Source: DASPWW01 sp035637595 (GTDB lineage Bacteria; Actinomycetota; Thermoleophilia; Solirubrobacterales; 70-9). From it: DNA of 54,925 bases. A model generated the notes under the pieces. The model was not told the origin of the DNA. It was given only the letters and a program-made list of their open reading frames with translations, and searched no databases. Location of the stretch: contig DASPWW010000110.1 of the NCBI GenBank assembly GCA_035637595.1, positions 1-54,925 of the forward strand, written 5' to 3'. The position numbers and the translations under genes are program-made. Shown here in pieces: positions 36,689 to 45,525 of the stretch. Numbering within the stretch: position 1 is the first letter of the stretch; each line of letters begins with the position of its first letter.

Positions 36689-37183
36689 ATGCAGCAGATG
36701 CAGATCTACGGCGTCAGCTTCGACATGGTCGGCAAGCAGCCGATCGTGCTGCTGAAGACAGTCGACGGCAATCGCTTCCTGCCGATCTGGATCGGCCACC
36801 CCGAGGCCGCGGCGATCCTGATGAAGCTCCAGGGCGCCTCGACCCCGCGCCCGATGACCCACGACCTGCTCAGCGACATGCTCGAGCAGTTCGACGCCAA
36901 GTGCGAGAAGGTCTCGGTCACCGAGCTGCGCGACAACACCTTCTACGCCTCGATCACGATCTCGGTCAATGGCTCCGAGGTGGAGATCGACTCCCGGCCG
37001 TCCGACGCCCTCGCGCTCGCCGTGCGCACCTCGGCCCCGATCTTCGCCGCCGACGACGTGATCGAGGAGTCCTCGATCGAGTTCGAGCACGAGGTCGAGG
37101 ACACCGAGGAGGTCGTCGAGAAGTTCAAGGACTTCCTCGACGAGGTGACGCCCGAGGACTTCGCCTCGGGCGGCGAGGAATAG
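36689..37183 (+). CDS. Bifunctional nuclease family protein (DUF151)
   Basis: 164 residues with the full BFN domain: VSFDMVGKQPIVLLKTVDG, FLPIWIGHPEAAAI, TPRPMTHDLL, NTFYASITI and DSRPSDALALAVRT. A C-terminal UVR-like acidic helical tail follows. Plant BFN proteins show nuclease activity; in bacteria the role is unclear, though the family is often conserved in Actinobacteria and Cyanobacteria. The promoter upstream is the best sigma70-type one in the window. It faces the secreted-protein gene at 37226 across a hairpin. Confidence 0.92.
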   Translation: MQQMQIYGVSFDMVGKQPIVLLKTVDGNRFLPIWIGHPEAAAILMKLQGASTPRPMTHDLLSDMLEQFDAKCEKVSVTELRDNTFYASITISVNGSEVEIDSRPSDALALAVRTSAPIFAADDVIEESSIEFEHEVEDTEEVVEKFKDFLDEVTPEDFASGGEE

Positions 37184-37197
37184 GCCACCGACGGTCT

Positions 37198-37218
37198 CCG
37201 CCGGGCACGCGCCGGCGG
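37198..37218. terminator. Hairpin between convergent genes
   Basis: CCGCCGG, a 7-base loop and CCGGCGG form a perfect 7-bp stem just after the nuclease stop. The opposite-strand gene ends 8 bases further on, so it could serve both directions. No U tract. Confidence 0.5.
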
Positions 37219-37225
37219 CCGGGTC

Positions 37226-37729
37226 CTAGTGCTTCTTCTTGACCTTGAATTGCGCCTGGGCGGGGGTGGAGTCCTCGTTCCACTCCTCGTCCCAGGCCAC
37301 GATCTCGACGGTGTGCTTACCGGGCTCGAGGCCCTGGACGGTCCAGGGGGAGTCGCAGTCGTATTCGGTCTCCCCGGCGCTCTTGCTCCTCGCTGCGTGG
37401 AGCGCGTCCTCGTCGTCTGACTCGTCGTCGTTTGAATCCTCGTCCGGAGACTCGTCGTCGTCTGACCCGTCGTCCGAACTGCCGCCGTGGTCGCCACCGT
37501 CGACCTCGCAGTCATAGCTCAAGTCCTCCGGGGCGTCGACTGGGTCGGAGCCCACGAAGTACACCTTCGCGAGCCCCTTGTGGGCGTTGACCTTGACCTT
37601 GGTCACCGTCGCGTCCGGCTCGGTCTCGTCGAACAGGCCACTGCCCCAGTCCTGAGCGCCCGCGAATGCGGGCAGGGCAAGCAGCGCGCTGAGCGCAACG
37701 AGGGCGAGCAGCAATCCTCGGCGAGGCAC
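37226..37729 (-). CDS. Secreted acidic protein with Lys-rich C-terminal tail
   Basis: 167 residues from GTG 37729. The N-terminus is a good signal peptide (PRRGLLLALVALSALLALPAFAGAQ). The middle contains a long Asp/Glu/Ser low-complexity tract (GGSSDDGSDDDESPDEDS) that may bind calcium or act as a flexible spacer. The end is a short Ig-like segment (VQGLEPGKHTVEIVAWDEEWN) and the basic tail QFKVKKKH. Function is unknown. It is followed by a second secreted gene with a similar tail at 37791. ATG 37768 is an alternative start. Confidence 0.65.
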   Translation of the reverse strand: MPRRGLLLALVALSALLALPAFAGAQDWGSGLFDETEPDATVTKVKVNAHKGLAKVYFVGSDPVDAPEDLSYDCEVDGGDHGGSSDDGSDDDESPDEDSNDDESDDEDALHAARSKSAGETEYDCDSPWTVQGLEPGKHTVEIVAWDEEWNEDSTPAQAQFKVKKKH

Positions 37730-37790
37730 GATGCTTCCATCGGGCCGCGCTCGCCAAGGCTTGAGCATTCGGGCCGAATGTCGAGCGCAG

Positions 37791-38636
37791 CTACTTCCTG
37801 TGCTTCTTCTTGATCTTCCAGCCGTCGGTCGCGGGCGTCGCGTCGGCATTGCCGGCGGCGTCGGTTGCGACGACCGCGAAGCTGTGCTTCTTGCGCTTCA
37901 GCTTGCCGTAGGTCGTCGGTGAGGTGCAGGCCTCGAGCGGCCCACCGTCGAGCGAGCACGCAAACGTCGAGCCGGGCTCGTCCGCGGTGAACTCGAACGT
38001 CGCCCTGCGCTTCCTCGTCTTGTGCTTCGGCCCCTTGGTGATCGTCGTCTCGGGTGGATCGTTCTCCAGGACGTAGGTGGCGAAGATCAGGTCGTTGACG
38101 TTTGGGCCCAGGGGGTTGAAGTTTCCTGTCTGGGTGCTGCTGAAGAAGAGCTGCCCCGAACAGGCGTTTCCGGTTCGCGTCCCCACCTGGAGCCCGCTTG
38201 AGGTCGGTCGCGTGACTATGAGCGCGTACTGCTGGCCCGCGCTCACGAGCGCGGGGTTGGCGAACGAGCCGGTGATGATCGAGGCCCCGGGTGGAACCTC
38301 CGCATCGGGAACGGTCGCCGAGGCGAGAGTGGTGTTGCTTGGCGCACCCGCAGCATCAACGTCGTTGACGTCCAGCCGGTAGTCGCCTGGCGTCCCGAAC
38401 TTCGTCACCTCGACCTGAGCGGTAGTGAGGCCTCCCGTGATGCCGGCGGTGAAGGTCTGCGCGAACCTGCTGGCCCCGCCCCCCATCGAGGCGAACGACA
38501 TCTCGCGCGGCCCGGGGCAGTTCGCGTCGAGGGTCTCCTGCGCAGCGGCATGCGCCGGCATCGCGAGCGCCATCAACCCCGCGAGCGACGCCAATCCTCG
38601 CCCGACCACGATGCACCGACGGTACTCCTGTGTCAC
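37791..38636 (-). CDS. Secreted Ig-like-domain protein with Lys-rich tail
   Basis: 281 residues from GTG 38636 (GTG 38609 also possible). A signal peptide (GRGLASLAGLMALAMPAHAAAQ) is followed by a beta-rich region with one NDLIFATYVLEN segment and a C-terminal Ig-like domain (FEFTADEPGSTFACSLDGG and AVVATDAAGNADATPAT). It ends GWKIKKKHRK. These repeats are known in surface proteins, where FxCxLDGG and CTSP cysteines are paired. No enzyme motif is seen. It follows ddl after 20 bases and resembles the neighbour at 37226 only in its tail. Confidence 0.65.
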   Translation of the reverse strand: MTQEYRRCIVVGRGLASLAGLMALAMPAHAAAQETLDANCPGPREMSFASMGGGASRFAQTFTAGITGGLTTAQVEVTKFGTPGDYRLDVNDVDAAGAPSNTTLASATVPDAEVPPGASIITGSFANPALVSAGQQYALIVTRPTSSGLQVGTRTGNACSGQLFFSSTQTGNFNPLGPNVNDLIFATYVLENDPPETTITKGPKHKTRKRRATFEFTADEPGSTFACSLDGGPLEACTSPTTYGKLKRKKHSFAVVATDAAGNADATPATDGWKIKKKHRK

Positions 38637-38656
38637 GCGGGCCGCAGCCAGCTCTG

Positions 38657-39610
38657 TCAGCCCGGAAGCGCCGCCGACTCGCTCCGGCGCTCGAGCGCCA
38701 GGGCGACGATCCGGTCGACCATGTCCTCGAACGACAGGCCCGCGGCCTCGGCGGCTTGGGGAAACAGCGAGGTGTCGGTGAGGCCGGGGATCGCGTTCAC
38801 CTCGAGCACCTGAGGCTCGCCGTCCTCGGCCAGCATCAGGTCGACGCGCGCGAAGCCCGCGCACCCCAGCGCCTCGTAGGTGCGCCGTGCCGCGTCCTGG
38901 ACGGCCTGGGCCTCGGGCTCGGACAGCTCCGCGGGACACACATAGGTGGTGCGGCCGATCTCGTAGCGCGCCTCGAAGTTGAAGAAGTCCTCCTGCTTGG
39001 GAATCGCCTCGACGATCGGCAGCGCGTCCGTGCCCAGGATTCCGACCGCCAGCTCGCGGCCCTTGACGTAGCGCTCGAACAGCACGCGGTCGTCGTAGGA
39101 GAACGCGGCGACGAGCGCCGCCGGGACGTCGTCGCGTGAGCCTGCGAACTCGACCCCGAGCGACGAGCCTTGGCTGGCGGGCTTGACGACGAGCGGGAAG
39201 CCCAGCCGCGCCTCGATCTCCTCGAGCGCGTCGGCGGCACCGAGCTCGCGAAATGCGGTCGCGTTGAAAGCCACCCAGTCGGGGGTCGGGACCCCGGCCG
39301 TGCGGATCTCGTGCTTGGCGACGATCTTGTCCATGCAACGCACGCAGGCCGCGACGCCGGGGCCCGTGTACGGGACCGCGAGGATCTCGAGCAGCTCCTG
39401 GACGGTCCCGTCCTCCCCGCCGGGCCCGTGCAGGGCTATGAATGCGACCTCGGGACGCTCATCCTTGAGTCGCCGCACCAGGTCGGCGCCGGGGTCGAGC
39501 TGGATGACGTCGTGGCCGAGTGAGCGCAGCGCATCCTCGACACGCGCTCCGGAGCGCAGCGAGATCTGGCGCTCCAGCGAGCGCCCGCCCGCGAGAACGG
39601 CGGCGCGCAT
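38657..39610 (-). CDS. ddl: D-alanine--D-alanine ligase (second copy)
   Basis: 317 residues with the same ATP-grasp layout as the copy at 4360: AVLAGGRSLERQISLRSG, HGPGGEDGTVQE, VKPASQGSSLGVEFAG, the omega-loop FNFEARY, and VLEVNAIPGLTDTSLF. Overall similarity to the first copy is moderate, so this is an old paralogue and not a recent duplication. In the omega loop WYDYEAKY is replaced by FNFEARY, so substrate preference may differ. It lies between an aminotransferase and secreted proteins, away from the wall operon. D-Ala-D-Ala ligase is likely; D-Ala-D-X remains possible. Confidence 0.88.
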   Translation of the reverse strand: MRAAVLAGGRSLERQISLRSGARVEDALRSLGHDVIQLDPGADLVRRLKDERPEVAFIALHGPGGEDGTVQELLEILAVPYTGPGVAACVRCMDKIVAKHEIRTAGVPTPDWVAFNATAFRELGAADALEEIEARLGFPLVVKPASQGSSLGVEFAGSRDDVPAALVAAFSYDDRVLFERYVKGRELAVGILGTDALPIVEAIPKQEDFFNFEARYEIGRTTYVCPAELSEPEAQAVQDAARRTYEALGCAGFARVDLMLAEDGEPQVLEVNAIPGLTDTSLFPQAAEAAGLSFEDMVDRIVALALERRSESAALPG

Positions 39611-39635
39611 CAGTTGAGCTCCCCGGCGAAGCGCA

Positions 39636-41081
39636 TCAGTGCCCCGCCTCGCCCCCCCGCGCCTCGCGGCGGCGAAGCGGCAGCACGTCGGCGCCCTCGG
39701 CCTCGAGCTCGGCGGTGTCGGACTCGGCCGGCCGGCGGGCGGGGTGCTCGCCGGTGATCGTCTCGTAGAGCGCCACCTGCTCCCACACGACCTGTCCGAT
39801 GCGGCGGATCCCCTCGCGGATCTCGTCCGCCTGTGAGGCCGAGAAGTTGAGCCGCATCGCGCTCGAGTGACGCGCGTCGACGTAGGCCGCCGCGCCGGGC
39901 ACGAAGGCGACGTTCTCGCGCAGGGCCTTGGCCAGCAGATCCGAGGTGTCGATGTACTCGGGCAGCGTTGCCCACAGAAAGAGCCCGCCCTCGGGCCGAC
40001 TCCACTCGCACTGGGGAGGAAAGTGCCGCTGGAGCGCCTCAATCATGGCGTCGCGTCGTTCTCGGTACAGAACGGTCAGGTCGGCGACGTAGTCGCGCCA
40101 GCGGCCCTCGGCGAAGTACTCGGCGACGAAGTACTGGGTCAGCGTCGAGGTGCAGAGGTCGGTGGCCTGCTTTCCGAGCACGACCTTCTCCATCACGGGC
40201 GGCGGGGCGACGCACCACCCGAGGCGGATCCCGGGCGAGAGAATCTTCGAGAACGTGCCGAGGTAGATCACGTAGTCGCCGCCGTCGAGCTGGTAGAGCG
40301 GCGGGAGCGGCTCGCCCTCGTAGCGCAGCAGCCCGTAGGGGTTGTCCTCGACGAGCAGCACCTCGCGCGAGCGCGCGATCTCGACGAGGCGGCGACGACG
40401 CTCAGCCGACAAGGTCACCCCGGCGGGGTTCTGAAAGCTCGGGACCGAGTAGATGAACTTGGGCCGGCGGCCGTCGGCGGCGAGGCGGTCGAGCAGCGCC
40501 TCCAGCTCGTCGATGCGCATCCCGCCCTCGTCCATCGAGACCTGGTGGGTGTCGGCCTCATAGGAGCAGAAGACCGGGACCGCGCCGGGATAGGTCGGCG
40601 CCTCGCAGATCACCGGATCGCCGGGATCGACGAGCGTCTTGGTGACGAGGTCTATTGCCTGCTGGCCGCCGGTCGTGACGATGATGTCGTCGGGGTCGGG
40701 GCTCATCCCCTCGGCCGCCATCACCTGGCCGATGCACTCCTTCGTGAAATCGAATCCCTCGGTCGGCCCGTACTGAAGCGCTTCGGCCGAGGACTCCTGC
40801 GCGATCTTCGTCATCTGCGCCGCGAAGCTCTCGGGCGGAAAGCTCGACGTGTCAGGGAGCCCGCCGGCGAGCGATATCACCTCGGGCCGCGCCGTGATCG
40901 CCATCAGGTCACGCATCGCCGACGAGCGCATCACCTGCGTTCGCGCGGCGAACAGGCCCGCGTAGCGCTCCAGGTCGCGCGCGCTGGTGTGGGCGCGGCG
41001 GCGGGGGGCGGGCGTGCCGCGGGGGGGTTTGGCGCGCGACGCGGCGCCCAGGTCCCGTGAGTCGGGTCGATGCTCGGCCAC
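39636..41081 (-). CDS. PLP-dependent aminotransferase (fold type I, LysN/MocR-catalytic-like)
   Basis: 481 residues from GTG 41081. It has the domain of the 2-aminoadipate/branched-chain aminotransferase group: ISLAGGLPDTSSFPPESF, QYGPTEGFDF, TTGGQQAIDLV, VEDNPYGLLRYEG, and the Schiff-base lysine in GTFSKILSPGIRLGW. Residues beyond the core give LRLNFSASQADEI, and a polar tail rich in Glu/Arg ends it. No GntR DNA-binding domain precedes it, so it is an enzyme, not a MocR regulator. The exact substrate is uncertain. It is divergent from the membrane gene at 41174 and lies 25 bases upstream of ddl on the same strand. Confidence 0.87.
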   Translation of the reverse strand: MAEHRPDSRDLGAASRAKPPRGTPAPRRRAHTSARDLERYAGLFAARTQVMRSSAMRDLMAITARPEVISLAGGLPDTSSFPPESFAAQMTKIAQESSAEALQYGPTEGFDFTKECIGQVMAAEGMSPDPDDIIVTTGGQQAIDLVTKTLVDPGDPVICEAPTYPGAVPVFCSYEADTHQVSMDEGGMRIDELEALLDRLAADGRRPKFIYSVPSFQNPAGVTLSAERRRRLVEIARSREVLLVEDNPYGLLRYEGEPLPPLYQLDGGDYVIYLGTFSKILSPGIRLGWCVAPPPVMEKVVLGKQATDLCTSTLTQYFVAEYFAEGRWRDYVADLTVLYRERRDAMIEALQRHFPPQCEWSRPEGGLFLWATLPEYIDTSDLLAKALRENVAFVPGAAAYVDARHSSAMRLNFSASQADEIREGIRRIGQVVWEQVALYETITGEHPARRPAESDTAELEAEGADVLPLRRREARGGEAGH

Positions 41082-41157
41082 CGGGGAAGTGTGGCGGATG
41101 CCGGGAGGTGGGGGCCTTTCGGCCGGCCCAGGGACAGCGGGCAGAGCACCCAATAGG

Positions 41158-41163
41158 TAGCCT
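41158..41163 (+). promoter_or_regulatory. -10 element before the envelope operon
   Basis: TAGCCT ends 10 bases before ATG 41174 and no SD is present, fitting a leaderless promoter for the four-gene operon. Confidence 0.4.
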
Positions 41164-41173
41164 CGGCGCGCCG

Positions 41174-41626
41174 ATGGATGTCTTTGTCGAAGGCTGCCAG
41201 GGCCTGGGGCTCGCGCTTGCCGTCGGGGGCGTCTGCGGATCGCTGATCGGCGCCAGCTCCGGCGCCGGCGGCCTCAACGGTGCGCTCGCGGTCGGTGCCG
41301 CGGTTGCCGGGGCGCTGCTCTTTGGGTGGTCGCTGACCCAGGCCGAACACCCTGCGTGGCCGGGCTGGCCCCTGGGCGCGCTGCTGGCGCTGTTCGCCCT
41401 GGCAACCATCGGGGGGGTCGTCGCCGGTGCCCGCGAGCGTGCGGCGGGCGAGGGCTCGGCGTCGGCGCTGGCTGCCCCGGCGCTGCTCGCCTCGATCGCC
41501 CTCGCCGGGTTGTCGCTCGCCTTCGGGCCGATCGCGCTGCTCGCCCTCGCGGCGCTCGTCTACCTCGCGCTGGCGCGGCGCAAGCGCTCGCAGCGCAAGT
41601 ACGAGCGGCTCCGGGTTCTGCGCTGA
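41174..41626 (+). CDS. Small polytopic membrane protein, first gene of the envelope operon
   Basis: 150 residues with about four or five hydrophobic helices and a basic C-terminus (ARRKRSQRKYERLRVLR). An upstream start at 41057 would overlap the promoter, so ATG 41174 is preferred. No family is recognised. It is followed after 13 bases by the phosphodiesterase gene, which points to a shared role in the envelope, but nothing in the sequence states what it does. Confidence 0.6.
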   Translation: MDVFVEGCQGLGLALAVGGVCGSLIGASSGAGGLNGALAVGAAVAGALLFGWSLTQAEHPAWPGWPLGALLALFALATIGGVVAGARERAAGEGSASALAAPALLASIALAGLSLAFGPIALLALAALVYLALARRKRSQRKYERLRVLR

Positions 41627-41639
41627 GGCCGGCGGGCGG

Positions 41640-43184
41640 ATGGCACAAAAGCTCGTTCTGGTAGTGGTCGACTCGCTGAAGAGTGAGACGCTCGACGGCG
41701 CGATCGCCGCCGAGGTCGCGCCGACGTTCGCCAAGCTCGTCGAGCGGGGCACGTTGGTGCGCGACTGCGTCTCCACCTTTCCCTCGGTGACGCCGTGCGC
41801 GACCTCGGAGATCTCGACCGGGGTGGGTCCCGACGGCCACTGGATCCCGGGCATGAACTGGTACCACCGTGTGGAGCGCCGCTACGTCGAGTACGGCACC
41901 TCGCTCGAGGCCACGCGGGCGTTCGGCCTCTTTCGCTGCCTGTACGACACCGTCTACAACATGAACATGGCCCACCTCTCCCACGAGGTGGAGACCGTGT
42001 TCGAGCGGCTGATGGACGCCGGGGTGAGGACCGCCGTGACCCCGTTTCTGATTTACCGCGGGCGTCGCCGACACGAGCTCGGCCTGGAGGGGCTTCTGCG
42101 CCGGGTCGCCGTGGCGGCCAACTTCCACCACGCGGTGTGGGGCCCCGACGAGCTGTTCTACGGGGAGCTGTACGCGAGCCGGCGGGTGCCCTGCCGGCCG
42201 ACGCTGGCACGCCCGGGAACCCGCGACGAGTACTCGGCCTGCGTCGGCAGGGAGCTGGTCGAGAAGGACCTCTTCGACTTCCTGCTCTTTTCGCTTCCCG
42301 ACCACGACTTTCACTCCCACCGCCTCGGCCCCGACGAGACGCTGGACTCGATCGCCCACGCCGACGCGAGCCTCGAGCAGATCGTCGCCGCGGGCGGCGG
42401 CATGGACGCCTTCCTCGAGGAGCACGCGGTGATCGTGATGTCCGACCACGCGCAGACGAAGGTCGAGCACCCGCTCGACGTGATCGCGGCACTCAGCGAG
42501 GACTGGCGGGTGCAGCTTCCCAACATGGAGAGGCCCGAGTCCTCGGAGCTCGCGGTGAGCCCGACGAGCCGCGCGGCGAACGTCTACGTGCTGGGGGAGG
42601 GGCGGCGGCGCGCGCGGGCGCACGCCGCCGCCCGCCACACCCTCGAATCCCTCGACGGCATCGACCTCGTCGCATGGCTGGCGAACGGCGACGGCGAGCC
42701 GGCCGAGCGCTTGGGGGCGGGGCCCCCGCAGGGCGCCGAGCTCGAGGCCGTGGTGGAGAGGGCCGGGGCCCGATTGCGATTCAGGCCCGGCAGCGAGGTC
42801 GCGGACTGGCGCGGCAACCGCTGGGACCTCGACGGTGACTACACGGCGCTCGCGGGCGAGCTACGCGGCGGGCGCTTCGAGAGCGGCGAGTACCCCAACG
42901 CGCTCGAGCGCCTGTGGTCGGCGCTCGCCGCGCCGCAGTCCGGCGACATCACCGCTTCGCTCTCGCCCGGCTACGAGTGCGTCGACTGGGGCGGCGCGAC
43001 GCACGTCGGGGGCGGCAGCCACGGCTCGCTGCACGCGGGGGACTCGCTCGGCCCGCTGTTGATGGTCGGGGTCGAGCCGGGGCCCGGTGCTCCGCGGGAG
43101 CAATGGACGCTGCGCGATATCTACGGCGTCGTCCTGGACCACTTCGGCGTCCCCGTCGAGCCCGAGCCGGTGGCGGTCGGATGA
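41640..43184 (+). CDS. Alkaline-phosphatase-fold phosphodiesterase / nucleotide pyrophosphatase
   Basis: 514 residues of the type I phosphodiesterase/AP superfamily. Metal ligands are visible: VVVDSLKSE at the start, a nucleophile Thr in FPSVTPCATSE, LPDHDFHSH near residue 220 and MSDHAQTKVEH near 265, then HGSLHAGDSLGPLL near the C-terminus. No signal peptide or membrane helix is seen, so it is probably cytosolic or loosely membrane-associated. The substrate could be a nucleotide-sugar, phospholipid or polyprenyl phosphate. ATG 41640 is the start. It overlaps gtrA by ATGA and so is co-transcribed. Confidence 0.8.
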   Translation: MAQKLVLVVVDSLKSETLDGAIAAEVAPTFAKLVERGTLVRDCVSTFPSVTPCATSEISTGVGPDGHWIPGMNWYHRVERRYVEYGTSLEATRAFGLFRCLYDTVYNMNMAHLSHEVETVFERLMDAGVRTAVTPFLIYRGRRRHELGLEGLLRRVAVAANFHHAVWGPDELFYGELYASRRVPCRPTLARPGTRDEYSACVGRELVEKDLFDFLLFSLPDHDFHSHRLGPDETLDSIAHADASLEQIVAAGGGMDAFLEEHAVIVMSDHAQTKVEHPLDVIAALSEDWRVQLPNMERPESSELAVSPTSRAANVYVLGEGRRRARAHAAARHTLESLDGIDLVAWLANGDGEPAERLGAGPPQGAELEAVVERAGARLRFRPGSEVADWRGNRWDLDGDYTALAGELRGGRFESGEYPNALERLWSALAAPQSGDITASLSPGYECVDWGGATHVGGGSHGSLHAGDSLGPLLMVGVEPGPGAPREQWTLRDIYGVVLDHFGVPVEPEPVAVG

Positions 43185-43696
43185 GCGGCGTCGAGCGGGT
43201 CGAGCCCCCGCCGGATTCACCGACGCGCACCACGCGCGCCAGGGACGCAACGACGCGCGCCGCCGACCGTGCCTGGGGGATCGTGCGGCGCATACACCTC
43301 GGCACGCGCCAGCCCGCCAACTGGGTGCAGCTGTTCAAGTTCGGCGTCGTCGGCGCGACGGGCTACGTCGTCAACCTTGCCGTCTTCGCGGTGCTCACCC
43401 AGGCCCTCGACGTCCACCACATCCCGGCGGCGGTCGGCGCCTTCGTCGTCGCCGTTACCAACAACTTCCTCTGGAACCGCCACTGGACCTTCCAGGCCGG
43501 GGAGGGCCATGCCGGCTTTCAGGCAGCGCGCTTCTTCGCCATCAGCCTCGGGGCGCTCGGGGTCAACCTCGTCGTCCTGGCGCTGCTCGTCGACGAGCTC
43601 GGCGCCCCCGAGATCCCGGCGCAGGCGGTCGCGGTCGCGCTCGCGACCCCGATCAACTTCATCGGCAACAAGCTGTGGACGTTCGGGCGGGGCTGA
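43181..43696 (+). CDS. GtrA-family membrane protein (putative flippase for polyprenyl-linked sugars)
   Basis: 171 residues. A charged N-terminal tail precedes four helices of the GtrA family (FKFGVVGATGYVVNLAVFAVL, ending with GNKLWTFGRG). The conserved NNFLWNRHWTF motif lies near residue 90. GtrA proteins are proposed to flip undecaprenyl-phosphate-linked sugars for surface glycosylation. Position between a phosphodiesterase and a membrane glycosyltransferase strengthens an envelope-glycan role. ATG 43181 overlaps the preceding stop. Confidence 0.9.
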   Translation: MSGVERVEPPPDSPTRTTRARDATTRAADRAWGIVRRIHLGTRQPANWVQLFKFGVVGATGYVVNLAVFAVLTQALDVHHIPAAVGAFVVAVTNNFLWNRHWTFQAGEGHAGFQAARFFAISLGALGVNLVVLALLVDELGAPEIPAQAVAVALATPINFIGNKLWTFGRG

Positions 43697-45516
43697 GGGC
43701 GGCGCTCGCTCGTCCCCTCGCGATTGCCGCCCCCGCCGCAGTCGTGGCGGCGGCGCTCCTCCTCGCTTCGCCCGCGCTCGCCGCCCCCCAGCGCAGCTTC
43801 GAGGAGTCGTCGACGTCGTCGACCCCGGGCTCGACGACCGGGATCGCGATCTCGGGCGAGCTCCCCGGCAAGCCTGCGGGCTACCGGCTTCACGCCCGCG
43901 AGGCGATCCGGATCGCCAGTCGCGACCCCAAGGTCCAGGAGACGCGCGAGCGCTGGGGCGGGCTCACCGCCGTCGTCGAGGCCGAGTTCCCGGACACGTG
44001 GAAGGTCGGCTATCTCGCCGACGGGGCCGAGCGCGCGCAGGTGCTCGTCGACGATCCGTCGGCGACGGTGCGCGAGTCATGGACCGGCTACCAGGTCGCA
44101 TGGCAGATGGCGCGCGGCTACGAGGGCAGCTTCGGCCACCTGCTCAATGCCGCCTACGTGTGGATCCCGCTAAGCGCGCTGTTCTTCTTCGGCCTGTTCG
44201 ACTTCCGCCGCCCGCGCAAGTGGGTCCACCTCGACCTGCTCGTGCTGCTGTCGTTCTCGGTCTCCCACATCTTCTTCAACGAGGCCAACATCGGGGTCTC
44301 GGTCCCGCTCGCATATCCCCCGCTCGTCTATCTGCTCGCGCGGATGCTGTGGATCGGCTTCCGCGGCCCGCCGCGCCACGGGCTGCGGCCCTCGGCGCCC
44401 GTGGCGTGGCTCGCCATAGCCACCTGCTTTCTGCTCGGGTTTCGGATCGCGCTCAACATCGCCGATTCGGGCGTGATCGACGTCGGCTACGCCGGCGTGA
44501 TCGGCGCCGACAGGGCGGTCGGCGGCGAGCCGCTCTACGGCGAGGGCGAGTTTCCCCACAACAACCCGTTCGGCGACACCTACGGCCCGGTCAACTACTA
44601 CCTCTACGTTCCTTTCGAGCTCGCTCTGCCGTGGAGCGGCGACTGGGACGACCTGCCGGCCGCCCACGCCGCGGCCCTGTTCTTCGACCTCGCGACGGTC
44701 GCACTGCTGTTCGTGCTCGGACGTAGGTTGGACCGGGGAGGGCAGGGTGACGCCGAGGGTCTGATGGGCGAGGCTCCGCACGCCGTGCGATGGTGGAGCC
44801 CCACCGGCGTGACGCTCGCCTTCGCCTGGGCCGCCTATCCCTACAGCGACTACGTCCTGCAGTCGAACGCCAACGATTCACTGCTCGCCGCGCTGGTGTT
44901 GGGCGCGTTGCTCGTGGTCGGCTCCCCGCCGGCGCGCGGCGCGATCGCCGCGCTGGCGGGGCTGACCAAGTTCGCTCCTCTCGCGCTGGCGCCGTTGCTG
45001 GCCGCCGGGCCGCGCGCCGGCCTCGCGGCAGCCGACCCCGAGACCGGCGACGGCCCCCTGTCGGCTCCGCGCCGCAGATCCCTCGCCCTGTTCGCGCTCG
45101 CCCTTGCCGGCGGGAGCGCGCTGGTCATGCTCCAGACCCTGATCGACCCCGGTCTCGGAACCTTCTACGACCGCACGATCGCCAGCCAGATCGACCGCGA
45201 ATCCCCGTTCAGCGTCTGGGGCCAGACCCCGAGCCTCGAGTGGCTCCAGCACGCCGCCCAGATCGCCGCCGCCGCGCTCGCGATCCTGGTCGCCTTCGTC
45301 CCTCGCCGCCGCACCCTGCCCCAGATCGCCGCCCTCGCGGCCGCGATCCTGATCGCCGTCCAGCTCACGGCGGATCACTGGTTCTACCTCTACATCGTGT
45401 GGTTCTTGCCCGTGGCCACGGCGGCGCTGGCTGCCTTTCCGCGCACGACAGCGCCCAAGGCGGCACCCGCCGGGGATCGGTCAGGGCTCGATCAGCCGGT
45501 CGCCGTGCGCCAGTAG
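43675..45516 (+). CDS. Polytopic membrane glycosyltransferase-like protein (GT87/C type)
   Basis: 613 residues from GTG 43675, overlapping gtrA by 22 bases. It has an N-terminal signal-like segment and a soluble extracytoplasmic domain (about 40-150), then about ten membrane helices. The segment GEFPHNNPFGDTYGPVNYY (about residues 289-307) is the kind of loop seen in polyprenyl-phosphate-sugar-dependent GT-C enzymes. No GT-C DxD is clear. It probably transfers a sugar from a lipid carrier to a surface acceptor, working with GtrA. The exact family is uncertain. GTG 43744 is an alternative start. Confidence 0.65.
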   Translation: MDVRAGLRAALARPLAIAAPAAVVAAALLLASPALAAPQRSFEESSTSSTPGSTTGIAISGELPGKPAGYRLHAREAIRIASRDPKVQETRERWGGLTAVVEAEFPDTWKVGYLADGAERAQVLVDDPSATVRESWTGYQVAWQMARGYEGSFGHLLNAAYVWIPLSALFFFGLFDFRRPRKWVHLDLLVLLSFSVSHIFFNEANIGVSVPLAYPPLVYLLARMLWIGFRGPPRHGLRPSAPVAWLAIATCFLLGFRIALNIADSGVIDVGYAGVIGADRAVGGEPLYGEGEFPHNNPFGDTYGPVNYYLYVPFELALPWSGDWDDLPAAHAAALFFDLATVALLFVLGRRLDRGGQGDAEGLMGEAPHAVRWWSPTGVTLAFAWAAYPYSDYVLQSNANDSLLAALVLGALLVVGSPPARGAIAALAGLTKFAPLALAPLLAAGPRAGLAAADPETGDGPLSAPRRRSLALFALALAGGSALVMLQTLIDPGLGTFYDRTIASQIDRESPFSVWGQTPSLEWLQHAAQIAAAALAILVAFVPRRRTLPQIAALAAAILIAVQLTADHWFYLYIVWFLPVATAALAAFPRTTAPKAAPAGDRSGLDQPVAVRQ

Positions 45517-45525
45517 CGCAAAGGC

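Noticed and set aside
37791..39338. 515-codon version of the Ig-like protein reaching into ddl
   Set aside because: The upstream half is out of frame with ddl and Arg-rich. The signal peptide begins near 38636 or 38609.
43087..43674. N-terminal extension of the GT87-like gene
   Set aside because: It overlaps gtrA in another frame and has Arg-rich low-complexity content. The signal-like start at 43675 is more plausible.
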